Shown: positions 12,478-24,865, numbered from the stretch's first letter. The stretch is DNA of 64,000 nt from Scytalidium lignicola (GCA_002812745.2 NCSJ02000137.1:1-64000), one strand, 5' to 3'. Numbers and translations: made by a program. The notes: a model not told the origin generated them from the letters alone.

Positions 12478-12878
12478 ACTTGCGATTTTGCAGTATAGTG
12501 GTTGCTATGCAGGTTGTATATTTTTCTCTCGGGAGACGCGTCGAGGGGGGCGAGGATTATCGCGACTCGTGTATAGTGCAATGCCTCAGGCAGTAACAGC
12601 TAGTTATGACAATAAACGATAGGGCAAACAGTGGGCTGTTCAATTCAGCCTTTTAATGTCCGTTGAGAATTTTAATATGGTTTGCTGTAGTCCAGAATCA
12701 AGGGAATACACCGGCGTAAAGATATTTTCAGAGATTGACTCGTCGTTGATGTAGAATGTGGTTCTGTTTATTTTCACCTCTCTAGCAAATGTAATATGCA
12801 GTAATCATAGGATCAATCATAACGCCATAGAAGACCGAAAACGCCATCGAAGTATATCTATACCTTCAAAATAAGAGA
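12478..12878. other. Intergenic, RPA2 upstream region
   Basis: About 400 bp between the RPA2 start and the J-protein stop, both on the minus strand. A GC-rich patch (gggagacgcgtcgaggggggcg, about 12531-12552) contains ACGCGT at 12536-12541, the MluI cell-cycle box (MCB) core bound by Swi6/Mbp1-type factors at replication genes. A role for MBF control of RPA2 is inferred from this single site. Confidence 0.45.
12536..12541. promoter_or_regulatory. Possible MCB element (ACGCGT) upstream of RPA2
   Basis: The palindrome acgcgt lies about 60 bp upstream of the RPA2 ATG. MBF binds ACGCGT in yeasts to drive G1/S expression of replication genes, including RPA subunits. One copy could be chance; position and target gene make it plausible. 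Confidence 0.4.
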
Positions 12879-13666
12879 TTACCCCAGTGGCTTCGCCTTC
12901 TTCTTCTTTTTCTTCTCCCCTCCCTTCTGGAACTCTCTCCAGCTTCCAATTCTCTGCTCTCTAGTACTCTCCCAATCCTGCTCATGCTCTCTCTTCCTCT
13001 TTCTAGCCTCAACCTCTTCATCAACTTTTTTCTGCTCTCTGCCCTCCTCTTGCATCTGAGCCTTCACCTGCCTCCTACGCCGCTGCTCATTATCGATCAG
13101 GACGTACTTAGCCTTCTCTCTCCACTGCTTCGCGAACTCCTCCGTCTTCAACTCGGGGCTATCTACGGTCCATTTATTCTCTCGTATAAGGAGCATACGC
13201 GCATCGGCAATGGCTTCATCTAGTCTTCCGCGCGCTTTTTCGTCCAGGAGCTCGGTTTGCGCTTTTTTCAACCGGTCGAAGGCTTCCGGGGCTTGTGGAT
13301 TCGATGTCTTATCCGGATGGATCAACAGAGACTTCACGCGATAGGTTTTCTTAATATCTGACTCCGGCACACCAGGTTGGAGATCGAGGACGGCATACCT
13401 AGAAAAGGACGCAATTATTAGTTAGCCTGCTTGAAATTAAACCGGGGGTTCCATTATGGTAGTTGACTTACGAATCCAGACGGAACGCCTTGAGAATTCG
13501 GTCGATTTCTGCATCCTATAGTAAAAAGATATGTAATTAGTGGTTTGCTAAATAAAGTTCTATTATTTTTTTGCAATGTCCTCACCTTGTTAAACTCCTT
13601 TGCCTCTGATTCCAGAGCTTCAAGAGCATCGAGATCGTCATTAGCCAGATTTGTTTCGGCAGACAT
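12879..13666 (-). CDS. DNAJC8/Spf31-like J-domain protein
   Basis: Likely spliceosome-associated Hsp40, homologous to human DNAJC8 and S. pombe Spf31. Three exons, 13666-13586, 13515-13472 and 13398-12879, encode 214 residues; the middle exon is only 44 bp. The J domain (about 40-105) starts SYAVLDLQPGVPESDIKKTYR, has the Hsp70-stimulating HPD in LLIHPDKTSNP, and continues through APEAFDRLKKAQTELLDEKAR. The rest is a charged coiled coil (about 130-200) rich in Lys, Arg and Glu, ending in a Lys-run (GGEKKKKKKAKPLG) that may be a nuclear signal. Length and order match the family. No defects are seen. Confidence 0.88.
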
Positions 13667-14206
13667 AGCTCACCAAATTATGGCACGGACAGAGAACCAC
13701 AATTCTCTATCAGCTTTGAGTCAGTGAAGCTTGTTTTTTTGGCTCTTTCGTGGCGGGTGGTTAGTTACTGCCAAAGAAGGCTATGGTTCGCTGATAAGGT
13801 TAATTGATTTGCCGTAGTTAGAAGTTAGTCACGTGCCTCACGATACTTCCGATAACAACTTTGAAACCTAGAATATCAGATCTAGTACAGTAATCGTATC
13901 AAGATTTATCTTCATAGATATTTCAAAAGCTATGCTTATAGGATGCCTATAAACTCAAAACCAGGCTAGAAAATCATAAAATCTCCTAACATTTTCGTCA
14001 CATAAATCACACAGAATCCTGAAATATTTTATTAAAAAAGACGGAAAGTTAATAAATTCTAAGATGAAAGATACATCACCTGAAATTTCTCAAATAAAAC
14101 ACGTCTACCATATTCCAGCAAGGTAATAAAGCAATCAACCCATTGGCCTTTTCCTCCAACCCCCTTTTCAAAGTCAAGAGGACGTACAGCCCTAGAACTC
14201 CACCTC
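13667..14206. other. Intergenic, no gene seen
   Basis: AT-rich spacer between the J-protein promoter and the end of the coiled-coil gene, both on the minus strand. It contains the J-protein's upstream region; no motif was recognised with confidence. Confidence 0.45.
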
Positions 14207-15907
14207 CTACCTCATCCTCAATTCCCTCTCTCGCTTCTCAATAGCCGCAATTCTTCTCCTAATATTCATATCCGCAGTCCGAGCCCTACTCCTAACAACC
14301 GCCGTCATCCTTCTCTTCTGTTCCTGAATCTTTTCTCGTTCAGCCTCAAATTTCTTCTCATGCTCCAGCTCCAAAAGACCCAAAGCTCTTGCCCGTGTTA
14401 TAATTTCCTCATTCTCCTTTGCGATAGCCTTCTCCCTATCCTCTACAGCCTTTATCCTCTCATCAAGCTCTTTTTTACCTTTGTGAGCGGGTTTCTCAAG
14501 AAGTGCCCGAAGACGCTCAACTTCCTTCTCCGCCTTTTCTACAATCCGAGCTTTCTCATCCATATATTCATTCCAACTTTTATCCGTTTGCTCGATGACC
14601 TTCAAGGCATTCATTCCGTATTCGTAGTTGATCTGCTGCTCCTTGGCATTTTCTAGGAGCTTATTATTCCTCTCTTCCCAAACACTTGCTCGCTCAGGCC
14701 AGTAGGGTTTCTGCACTGCGATGACGGTGGGCTTGAATTCCATCTCCTGAGTCACTTTGACACCTGGATGAGATGCATGAGCTGGGATCACGAAGATGGT
14801 CTTTGACTCGCGCGATCGTAGCCGGAAAAACCGCGTCACGACATCGATGTATGAGATGCCCTTCATTTCTGTGGTAGGGTCTGTTGATTGATCTCCACCG
14901 TTAATACTGCTACCATCTCCCTGTACTTTATTGATCTCGCCCATTACACCCTGGGATTCCCACAACTCCTCAGCAACGCGAGCTTCTCTGTCCTGGCGAT
15001 CCAATTCACGATTGAGATAGTCCCAGACATCATTTCCAGCATTGGCGAGCACGAAACGGTCTTGAGGATAGCAGACTGGCCGTCCTGCCCGACCAGCAAT
15101 TCCAAGCTGGGAGATGGTCTGTCGTGGGACAACTGCTTCACCAGCTAGCACATCGATGGCATTCGCATACTGGATTTCTAGCTCATGCATGCGTGCGACT
15201 AGGTTCTGCGTAAATAGAATAAGAGAGCCGAGGATGGTCTTTTCAGCTTGTGCTCGGTTTTTTGAATCATCTTTCCTTGGAAGGATAGCTAAAAGGCCAC
15301 CTTTGGCACTGTATTCGTGGTCTAAGCGGGTGAGAATGTCGTCGGCATGGCGGATGAGGGCTTGTACGTCTGCATAGATATAGACGTTGTTATTGTCTGG
15401 GGATTTTCTTCGTTTATGTAGGGGACAGATATCTGGAGTGATTTTTGTCATGGAATTATATTCATTTTTGAGGAAATTGAGTGGCTTGTTATGATATGGT
15501 TCGTCGTTTTTGTAGGGTTTCGTTAGGTCGGACAGCCAGTCGAATGTCTCTCCTTCGGTGAACTTAGGCGCGTTCTCCAAAGTACTGTTGGCATTGTTGA
15601 TCTCTCCCAGTTGCGAGCTTGCACTTAGATGCTTGATCAAGATGGTCAGTGCCTGCGCGTGTTGTTTTAGTTGGGTCAATGTTGGCGGATGACCCCTAGT
15701 GGAAAGATAACAGCAATTTAAATGGCGAAGTGAGTCCAGAATTTCAGAGTCACCATACTTGATTGTAGTATCTCCTATGAGTAACTCAGTGAACCGTGAT
15801 GCGTATGGCCCGGCAAATTCTGTCTCTTTAATTTCATTCGGTTTTCTGCCGTGCAGTGTGAGATTGGCATGCCAATATCGCAGGGTTTGTGACACACCTA
15901 TATTCAT
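14207..15907 (-). CDS. Uncharacterised fungal protein with C-terminal coiled coil
   Basis: A single open frame of 566 residues with no family I can name. The N-terminal two-thirds look globular: a helical region around residues 60-100 (LTQLKQHAQALTILIKHL), a segment with CPLHKRRKSPDNNNVYIYADVQALIRHAD (two Cys/His residues) and a region with GRAGRPVCYPQDRFVLANAG. A later segment, TIFVIPAHASHPGVKVTQEM, is beta-like. From about residue 400 onward it is a long charged coiled coil (KARIVEKAEKEVERLRALLEK, then ELEHEKKFEAEREKIQEQKRR). A further exon upstream of the ATG at 15907 cannot be excluded. No signal peptide or membrane segment. Codon use looks like that of neighbouring genes, so it is probably a genuine expressed gene. 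Confidence 0.75.
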   Translation of the reverse strand: MNIGVSQTLRYWHANLTLHGRKPNEIKETEFAGPYASRFTELLIGDTTIKYGDSEILDSLRHLNCCYLSTRGHPPTLTQLKQHAQALTILIKHLSASSQLGEINNANSTLENAPKFTEGETFDWLSDLTKPYKNDEPYHNKPLNFLKNEYNSMTKITPDICPLHKRRKSPDNNNVYIYADVQALIRHADDILTRLDHEYSAKGGLLAILPRKDDSKNRAQAEKTILGSLILFTQNLVARMHELEIQYANAIDVLAGEAVVPRQTISQLGIAGRAGRPVCYPQDRFVLANAGNDVWDYLNRELDRQDREARVAEELWESQGVMGEINKVQGDGSSINGGDQSTDPTTEMKGISYIDVVTRFFRLRSRESKTIFVIPAHASHPGVKVTQEMEFKPTVIAVQKPYWPERASVWEERNNKLLENAKEQQINYEYGMNALKVIEQTDKSWNEYMDEKARIVEKAEKEVERLRALLEKPAHKGKKELDERIKAVEDREKAIAKENEEIITRARALGLLELEHEKKFEAEREKIQEQKRRMTAVVRSRARTADMNIRRRIAAIEKRERELRMR

Positions 15908-17093
15908 CGCGCTGCTCTTCTTGTTTATCTTCCCACGCTGAGGAACCTCGAGAATCTGAACTAGACGATCTCGGTCCTTTGATGATTAGAACATAAAACT
16001 CCTAAGTGACAGATGGGTTAACTCACTTGCTTGAAGTATGTTTTGTTTCGTGGGCTCTTTCTCCCGATGTATTGGTGGCATTTCGAAACTCAGCAAACCA
16101 GTCGTGGAATTGGAGAATCAGTCACAGACCACTTTATGGTTAGGAAGAAGTGAAGTAATATCTGAGACAGGTAAAGAAATTTCAAACGGGTTGAAATATA
16201 AATGTCCTCCTGAGTTGAGATAAAAAGCCTAAGATCAAAGGATTATGCTAGGGTGGGTTTTAGGTTAGAGACAAAGGAAAAGAGAACAAAGAAGTCAACC
16301 GTAGCATCGTAGGTTGATTGAAGCACATAGACCCAAATGCACTACCTACTTTATATAGCATTCTATCTACATTAGAGCTAGATGCCTGTTGTATTGAATG
16401 CCAGTGGCACCATGCCATCAAAGAAAAGGCTATCCACGTTTAGTAGAAGCACATGCTTTCTTGCTCATGGTGGGAATAAGGAATGACGAACTTAAAGAGC
16501 ATGACATCAATATCATGTATAGAGGAGAAGAAAAGAGAATGAAATATAAAATTACCCTGGATGTCTGCTTAAATCCTGATTTCATGTATGCTTCTGAGAA
16601 CTCCGTATTCCCAAAGCTTTATTGCAGCCGCAATAGCAGAGTTGGTTCTGAATCCAAAGCATACAGAAGAGAAGTTAAGAGCTCAAACATATCTACCTCA
16701 CCAATCATAAAACAGATGAGAGATAAATAAACACAGAATTGTATTTCTACATGACGAGTGGTCTTGCAAATGTGGTGTCTATGCAAAAGCACCGTCTCAA
16801 GGATGAGCGATAAAGGAGTCGTCAACTTTGCAGCCATAATTTTAAGGCATTGATATACGCTCTAGCCAATCATTACGACCACCCTTCTGCTTGAAAGAAA
16901 GAGGGACAAGCAATTGAAAATTTCTTTCATGCTTGAACAGAAATATAGATTGATTTTCATGAGTATGCGCAAGGATGATTTCTCAATCCCTCATCTCTTT
17001 CATCGGAAATTGGTAATCTAGGAGCGCAGTACTTCTTTTCCTTCAACACTAAAACTGTGGCCATATATAAGATGAAAAAAGCACACATCTGTC
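15908..17093. other. Gene-poor region upstream of the 5S gene
   Basis: No supported coding region. Open frames at 16038-16223 and 16398-16730 show no motif or codon bias and are probably chance. Confidence 0.45.
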
Positions 17094-17212
17094 ACATACG
17101 ACCATAGACTGAGGAATACTGGGCATCCCGTCCGCTCTGCCATACATAAGCCTCAGATCGGGAGATCAGTAGTTGGGTCGGTGACGACCAGCGAATACCT
17201 TCTGTTGTATGT
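17094..17212 (+). rRNA. 5S rRNA: 5S ribosomal RNA gene (divergent variant)
   Basis: The 119-nt sequence starts ACATACGACCATAG and ends GTTGTATGT; these ends pair over nine positions. Highly conserved 5S segments are present: CATCCCGTCCGCTC, TAAGCC, TAGTTGGGTCGGTGA and CAGCGAATACCTTCTG. Two helices differ from the usual filamentous-fungus 5S but stay paired: CTGAGG (17109-17114) with CCTCAG (17151-17156), and GTCG with CGAC around GTGA. T runs follow at 17215-17219 and 17226-17232 as Pol III terminators. Dispersed single 5S genes of several sequence types are normal in filamentous ascomycetes. Confidence 0.92.
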
Positions 17213-19896
17213 TCTTTTCTTGCAATTTTTTTGGTCTTTTTTGACTAGTGATGTAAGATTTTGGGGTAAGTTGCATTTTTAANTTTTTTGTCTCGGGTTA
17301 ATATCGGTTATACCGTTTGGTGCTGCTTTTGTACGTGACTACTAAAATACCTTTGTTTCTTGGTTTCCTAGCACGTGCCTATTTAGTAGTAATAATGAAA
17401 TCATAAAATATGGATATGTGTTAGAAGTCTCCTTGGCAACTTTTGATACTTGGGAACAAAGTGTCGCTGAATGCTGGCTGATCAATAATCAATTTGCTCA
17501 TGATATCAATCTTGGAGGTTACGGTTACGGTACGTCCGCCCTGAGCCCGCGTTCGCTAGTTCCTCAGGCAATTCCCCCAAATGACCCTATGTCAGCCACA
17601 ACAGGGGGCCCCTTCAGCTGTTGAAGGATGTTTGCTCCTGGGCAGTCGCATTTGGGGCTGGTGGAAGGGTGTAGAATCAGGCCTGTAGCGTACCCTTGAA
17701 CCCTGAATCCCAGCCGGCAATCGCAATCAAAATCTACGGCGGGACCTCCGTGAGGATGACTGCGTCGTCAAGCTTCTGACCGATGCAGTAGTTCCAGCGG
17801 TAGTGTAGATTCATACAGTAGGTGAAGAATAATAGTTAGGTTGTTGCGGGTACTGTTGAGAAGGACGGGCAACGGGCGGAAAGGATGCAGGACCACGTGT
17901 GTTGCATTGCCAAACATTACTGATGGGTTCTCGGGGAGAATGAGGACGTTTGGCTTGACAATGCGAATGCAAAAAGTTCGTTGGCATCCTGGCATCCCTG
18001 GTGGTGATTCGAGAGGCACGTAAAGTATGGAGTACACGTAAGTTAGTTACTCGATCTCCCACCGCGTGAGATAGGCGATGCTAATGAGATTGTCGGCCCC
18101 CTCGGCCCTGCGATCTCACTGGACCAGTGCGTTAAGAAGCTTATCGGCCTCAGTTTACCGCTAATCTAGGGATCAGCGATCTCTAGATCACCATCACAGT
18201 ACAGTATCTATCGATCACATCATCGGGTTCCCCAAGATCAACATGGCCTAAGCGGTGGGTGTGACGATGAGGAATGATGCTACAGGACTCCGTCGTACCT
18301 ACAGTAATCTGCTAATTTATCGTACAGTAATGATGGCTGTTACTGTAGATGAGGATCAGCACTGGCTTGCTATGGATCGTGTGTGTGTAAAGTGGTCCAG
18401 CTCCCCGAGCGCGGCGCAAGGTGGCCAGGCTGAGACATCGACCTGCGACTGGAGCGTGTGAAAACGGGTGTGAGTTGCGAGAGTTTTACCACCGTTAGGG
18501 TGGAATAATTATGAGAGAGTGAGAGTGAGAGAGAGAGAGTGAGAGAGAGAGTTTTCGCAGTCCAAGTCCACTGTTGAGTGCTGATCCACTCACTAATCGA
18601 AGCCCAACTCAGCTCGGCGGGTAACCGATAGTTCTGGGCTGCAGCTCTGGGAATCCTTCTCGATGTTGCCAAAGACACTGGGCATGGGCATAAGTTATGG
18701 AGTCCACAACTGAACAATGCAGTGTGTTTGGCCGAGTCTGGCGACCGTTGGAGGGAGAGAGATGATGGTAACCGGTGGAGGTTATATTAGAAGTACGGAT
18801 ATATATCGCACAACAGGTTTCTAGTGTTTGCTTTTCTCTCGCTTGGCAACATTCGATGGTCATAGCAGGTTGTTCGTTACGTGGGTTGTGTGCAGCAAGG
18901 AGTGAACAGTCGTAGTCATAGTCGTAGTTACAGACCGTGCTACTCTACTTTAATTGTCGTGAAGATGCACATCATCCAGCACTTGGAAACTTCTTAGACG
19001 ACGCACGACCAAGAGTGTCCAAGCAAAACCCAATCGTGCCCATCTCCCAGTGACGAGCGTGGCGCCTGCCCCTTGTTGCTGCCACCGGGCGATGTAACCG
19101 AGCAGCAGCATCCGCCCGTCTGCCCTAGTGCTTTTCTGCCGTAGTACGTGTAAGTTACCTGTTCTCGGCTCCTTTTGGCTTTGGAGCTATTGAACCTGCT
19201 TACCTGGAGATGACAGTGGCAAAAGATTCAAAACAATCCCGCTGCTGGTGCGGGCGTCACTCCCGTCTCTTTTCGGCGTCGCTGGCGTCTTCTGCGTGTC
19301 TTGGTCCAAAGTCAGTCCAGTCCAGTCCAGTCAAGCGCCGTCCAGCGCACTGACGGACCTGACGATTCCTTCTCTTCCCCTGCACAGCTCTGTTGTTGCT
19401 GAATCTCTTTTTTTTCCCCATGTGCGTGTTTTGCTTGCCAACCAGCTAGCTTTGCCTATCATCCAACCCGCTTGTGTCTCTCGTTTCCTTCTTTTTCCTT
19501 TCCTCCAACCCATCATCGTCTCCACTGCTCTGCGCATTATCCTTCCCTTCCAAGCTTTGGTGGCTGCCGTGACTATTTATCTAGGAGCAATTGAGGCGCC
19601 GCGTCCTTTTCTCCTAGCTTGTCCCTCCTTTCTTTCCTCGATCTCTTTCTTCTTTTCATAATCCTCCTTGTGCGTGCTCGCCCGCCATTTGGGGTTCCTG
19701 GTCTTATCAGCGGTATAATATAACCTACCCACCTTGGTCTGCCAACTCACCAACTGAGGTATCACCACACGGAAACCGCCATTCCACGAAAAAATCAAAA
19801 TCAATTGTTTTCTTGCGATTATAATCTTGATAATTGACCTGGGGTACCTTCAACTTCTATATCGGAGCATCGCGACCTGAGGGTCTCCTTGCAATC
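17213..19896. other. Long intergenic region and presumed leader of the CSC1-like gene
   Basis: No supported gene. An ambiguous base at 17283 lies beside a T run. A GA-rich microsatellite lies at 18510-18553. From about 19000 the plus strand becomes pyrimidine-rich and GC-richer (many CTT/CCT runs at 19360-19680), typical of a promoter and 5' leader of a fungal gene. The open frame at 19248-19661 is low-complexity and probably non-coding. Confidence 0.5.
18510..18553. repeat. GA-rich microsatellite
   Basis: Imperfect run of gagagt and gaga units on the plus strand. Not within a supported gene. Confidence 0.75.
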
Positions 19897-22831
19897 ATGA
19901 GCAACCAGGGCTCGGCTCGCGACCAGCCTGCCACCTCTGTCTCAGGCCTGGTCTCAACTCTCATCCCAACAGCCCTCATCGCTGGTGTCTATGTTGCCAT
20001 CTTCATCATTCTGCGCCGCACTCAGAAGAGATGGTATGCTCCAAGAACATACCTGGGCAGCTTGCGCGAGCAGTAAGTGACGTCATTTTTCATTGGTCTT
20101 TCAAGTAAAAGATGGAAATTTCTCAAAAAAGTGTTTATCAAACGCAAAAGAGTGTCTATTCGAAACTTGGGGCGCAATTAGCAGCCAAACACAACCATTA
20201 GGCATGCGTAGATTAAGCCGTGCACATATACTAACACAGAACTTTACAGAGAACGCTCGCCAGAACTGCCCAGTGGCTGGTTCAATTGGATAGGCCCCTT
20301 TAGGAAGATCCCCGATACCTACGCTCTTCAGCACCAGTCCCTCGACGCCTACCTTTTCCTCCGTTTTCTTAAGATGACCGTCGTCATCTCCTTCGTGGGT
20401 GCTCTCATCACCTGGCCCGTTCTCTTCCCCATCAACGCAACCGGTCACGGGCCCAAGAAACAGCTCGACATCCTCTCCATGTCCAACGTGGACACCTCGA
20501 CCCATAGCGGCCGAAACCGTTTCTATGCCCATTGCTTCATCGGCTGGATTTTCTTTGGCTTCGTCATTATGCTCATTACCCGGGAGAGCATTTACTATAT
20601 CAATCTGCGCCAGGCTTTCTTGTTAAGCCCAGCCTATGCCAATCGCATCTCCAGCCGAACGGTGCTTTTCACAGGCGTGCCAAAGAACTATCTCGACCAA
20701 GCCAAGCTGAGAAAGGTCTTTGGAGATCAGGTAAAGCGAATCTGGATCGTGGCCGATTCGTCGAAGCTGGACGAACTAGTTGAGGAGCGCGATGATGTGG
20801 CCTACAAGCTTGAAGGTGCCGAAGTGAAGCTTATCAAGATGGCTCACCAAGCAAGGATGAAGGCCATCAAGGCAGGTGCATCCTCGGAAACTGAGCCTTT
20901 CCCCGAGGTGGCCGATGCCGATACCGAATCCGCCTCGCTCGCCGGCCGCTGGGTCCCGAAGAAGAAATGGCCAACTCATAAACTGGGCAAATGGGGTCTC
21001 TATGGAAAGAAGGTCGATACTATTGAGTGGGGGCGAGAGAAACTCTCCACCCTCATTCCTGAGGTTGAAGCAGCACAGCAGGCGTACATTGCTGGCGAGA
21101 CTGAGAAGACTGGCGGCGTCTTCATGGAGTTCTACAACCAGGCAGAAGCTCAGTCCGCCTACCAGTCACTATCCCACCACCAGGCTTTGCACATGTGTCC
21201 TCGCTACATTGGAGTTACTCCCGGTGAGGTTGTTTGGCCGTCGTTGCAGATCTCATGGTGGCAGCGAGTGGTGAGACGGATTGGCGTGCTTGCTTTCATT
21301 ACAGCCTTGATTGTCTTCTGGGCCATCCCGGTGGCAGTCGTGGGTTTGATTTCCAACGTCTCATATCTGGAGAGTGTGAGCTTCTTGACATGGTTGAAAA
21401 AGATCCCAACTGTCATCATGGGTGTTGTCACTGGTCTTCTTCCAGCTGTTGCGTTGTCAATTCTCATGTCCCTTGTACCTGTCATTATGCGATGTGAGTT
21501 CCCTCTTCCCCTTTCCCCCCCTATCTGAAAACAGAGTGGCATGACTACGCGAGCGTATACTGATGTCTCAATAGTGTGCGCCAAGAAAGCCGGAGAGCCA
21601 TCCCTTGCGCGGGTAGAACTATTCACTCAGAATGCTTACTTCGCATTCCAGGTCGTTCAAGTCTTCCTTATCACCACTGTTTCTTCGGCAGCCGCTTCAG
21701 TTCTCTATACGCTCATTAAGAATCCAACTGGCGTCACCACCTTGCTCGCTAACAACTTGCCAACCGCATCTAATTTCTATATTTCATATTTCATAGTCCA
21801 AGGTCTTACGGTGTCTTCCGGAGTGATATCTCAAGTCGTTGGGTTTATCATCTTCAAGGTATTGTACAAGTTCTTGGCTGGTACACCAAGAAAAATGTAT
21901 CAGAAGTGGGCTGGCTTGAGTGCTATTTCTTGGGGTAGCACCCTTCCGGTATATACCAATATTGCAGTTATCGGTATGATTTCTCTTTCTTTTAGCTTCC
22001 CTCTTTCCTATTTTGTGATAGCCTCAACTGACTTCGATCCCAGCAATCACCTACTCCTGCATCGCCCCCTTAGTTCTTGGTTTCTCCACTATCGGAATGG
22101 GCCTTTTCTACCTATCCTACAAATACAACGTTCTCTACGTGACTGATTCCAATATCGATACTAAGGGTCTAATCTATCCTCGTGCCCTACAGCACCTCTT
22201 CGTTGGTGTTTATCTCGCAGAGATCTGCATGATTGGTCTATTCGCCGTCGGAATTGCCATCGGCCCGCTTATCCTAATGATTGCATTCCTAGTGTTCACA
22301 GTTCTTTATCACTTCAGCTTGAACGCAGCCCTTGATCCGCTCCTCAATACGCTGCCAAAGACGCTGATGGCAGAGGAGGATATCTTGCAAGCTGAATCCG
22401 ACCTTGCAGCCAAGTCAAACACCTCAACCACCCAAGAAAAGGACGCCTTCGGCAAATCATCCCAGAAAGACGCTCCTCTTCCATCCGTGGAGAAGAAACC
22501 CAACTTCATCACCAAGTTCTTCAAGCCGCATATCTATGCAACCTATTTCCACCTCCGTACACTCGTCCCCTCCATGTTAATTGACCCAGATCACCTCTAC
22601 ACCGAAGATGTCGCCCGCGATGCCTACTTCCCTCCATCCGTCAGCAGCCCAGCGCCGCTTCTTTGGATCCCTAGAGATGATGCTGGTGTGAGTAAGCAAG
22701 AAATGAGCATTACAGGACGAGTGATACCCATCACGGATGAGGGTGCTAGCATTCAAGGCGAGAAGAGCCAAATAGTGTGGGATATGGAGGATGCTAGACC
22801 ACCGGTGTGGCAGGAGAAGATTTTATATTAG
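19897..22831 (+). CDS. CSC1: CSC1/TMEM63 (OSCA)-family stress-gated cation channel
   Basis: Predicted plasma-membrane, hyperosmolality-gated calcium-permeable channel of the DUF221/RSN1 family. Four exons, 19897-20072, 20250-21493, 21575-21973 and 22044-22831, encode 868 residues; phases agree at every junction. Order: a first membrane helix (about 20-42, TALIAGVYVAIFIILRR), two more helices (about 95-180), a large cytosolic domain with FTGVPKNYLDQAKLRKVFG and an RNA-recognition-like fold (about 210-390), with FMEFYNQAEAQSAYQSL and the conserved PGEVVWPSLQISWW. The multi-helix pore domain (about 400-740) follows, including FTQNAYFAFQVVQVFLI and LYHFSLNAALDPLLNTLP. A cytosolic tail ends WQEKILY. 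No disrupted residue is seen. Confidence 0.93.
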
Positions 22832-24863
22832 TCTCTTACGCACTGGCTTTTCTGTTTTTACNTTTTTTTCTTTTTCCTTTTGTTCTTGGGATCGGGTGAT
22901 ATATTTTTAAGGGAGAAGGTCAAGATACCAAATAGCAAGGGACGACTAGGGTAGAGATAAAAATAAATTAGGAATAATACTAATATAACGAAATGATTCC
23001 ATCTTCCTTCCCTTTTTACTTGCCTCTTGGACGTTCGGTGGGTGCTAGATCGGCGATATAAGAGCCTCTTCTTTAGATGGTTATCTACTCGATGGTCTAG
23101 AGCAGCGGAATTTTGACATAGAGAAAGTCAGAGATACCCAGCATATTTCCCTTTCCTTTCTCAATCACCTCACTAGTTATGGATCACAATTAAAAAAACC
23201 AATCACTACATTAGTAACTAGACAATGAATCATTTAAGATCGATTATAGGATTTTGGGCATGTAATGGATATTGCACACACAAATGATATATATATTCCG
23301 TGTGAGAGTGTTTTGTATTTTCTATATACAACAGATCTAATCCACCTGGATAGATAATAAGTTTATGATGTGATGTAATGAGGTGAGCTGAGTTAAAAGA
23401 TGATTTTTCCAATACTATAAATCCATCTCAACATAAAATAAAATAAAATATCCACAGAACTCAGCCTCGATCCAATCATCGCTCCACAATACAAACACAC
23501 TATCTAGTAAAAGTATACGTAAGGTACAATCCATCAATCATACAACCATCAAAAACTTTCCGATATATCTTATACCACAGTGAATGGGGTGAGAGGGAAG
23601 AAAAAGAACAGCCTAAGTCTTCAGGATTTTCTTCTAAAATAAAATAAGCATTATAATTTTTCATAGCCAAAAATAAAATGCCAGGAGTCTCCTAGGGTGT
23701 TGAAGCGGAACCAAAAATCTTGTACAGCATGTCGACAGGTGAAGGTTCGTCCAATGATATAATGCCCCGTCCTTCATAGACAGTGCTTATAATTAAGAGA
23801 ATATAGCTCCGTTGTGATGGGATGCAGAACTTTCCAGCTCTGTGTTCACGATGTAGGAAGAACAATCTTGAGTGTAGGACAGATCCAAACTCCCAGCGCC
23901 AACGTACGAGAGTACGTGTCACCAGTACCTGAAATTTGTTCATTTGTTTTCACGGCAATTGACATTCAGCAGTCGTCTCAACGAGGTTGCGAGTCAGTTG
24001 GCAACTATACAGCAGACTCTTGGCATCCTTTCCCTCTAGCTCTGACACTCAGACGCCTCGAAGAGCATTTACCCATTGCTCTTTCAATGGTGCGCGCTCC
24101 AGCCAACAATCGTAAGCATATAACTGTTCTTCTTTCTATTATAAATCACTGAAACCTAAGACTGGATTAGGTTTCTTCAAAGTCGAAAATGGAAGCATCA
24201 CCCACGAATAACGCAAAATGCAAGCGTGGGCTTGTGATTTGACATCTCTCAATAAAAAGATCGCTCAGATGAGATGCAACCTTAAGTATCATAGGCAAAT
24301 CCTAAGTAACAAGAGGGTTCGGAAACAAATTGAGAATAAGACAAGATTGGCTGGCACATTTCTAAGAATTGGGGCTGTTGATTTGTATGCAACTTCCTCA
24401 ATGGCAAAATAACAGATTGCAAAGACATATATGGAGATAGGGCTGATTACAGGAAGAAGTAATACGCATATCGTTGCGGCGCCTTAGATTATAAGCAACG
24501 AGGGGCAGCTACATGCGGATTGAATTTGCATCGGTGATTGGTCTTCAATTTTAGAGATGAGTTTCAGAACCTGTTGATTATACCACTTTGATAGCAAGTA
24601 CAATTGTATGTGTATTTTAGCTGAGATGCAACTGCTTCTGATTCGTCTTTGCTACAATTGTATCATACGATAGAATTCTAATTGTAATCGTTCTCTTCGA
24701 GTAACACCCAAAAAAGAGAAGTCATAGCCTTGCCAACATTCATCATCTTCATCTTCATCTTCATTTCATATTTAAAATTTAAATGACATTGTATCTTCTT
24801 GAAATTTTGCTAAGTCAAAATGTTACTATCCCACCCCCTAAAAGATTCATACCTCTACACAAA
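22832..24863. other. AT-rich gene-free region
   Basis: No supported coding region. It contains an ambiguous base at 22862 beside a T run and a short catctt-type repeat around 24740-24765. Composition drifts toward AT approaching the transposon island. Confidence 0.5.
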
Positions 24864-24865
24864 TA

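Noticed and set aside
16398..16730. 110-codon frame before the 5S gene
   Set aside because: No motif, no codon bias and no plausible splice partners.
19248..19661. 137-codon frame upstream of the CSC1-like gene
   Set aside because: Low-complexity pyrimidine-rich translation, typical of leader DNA.
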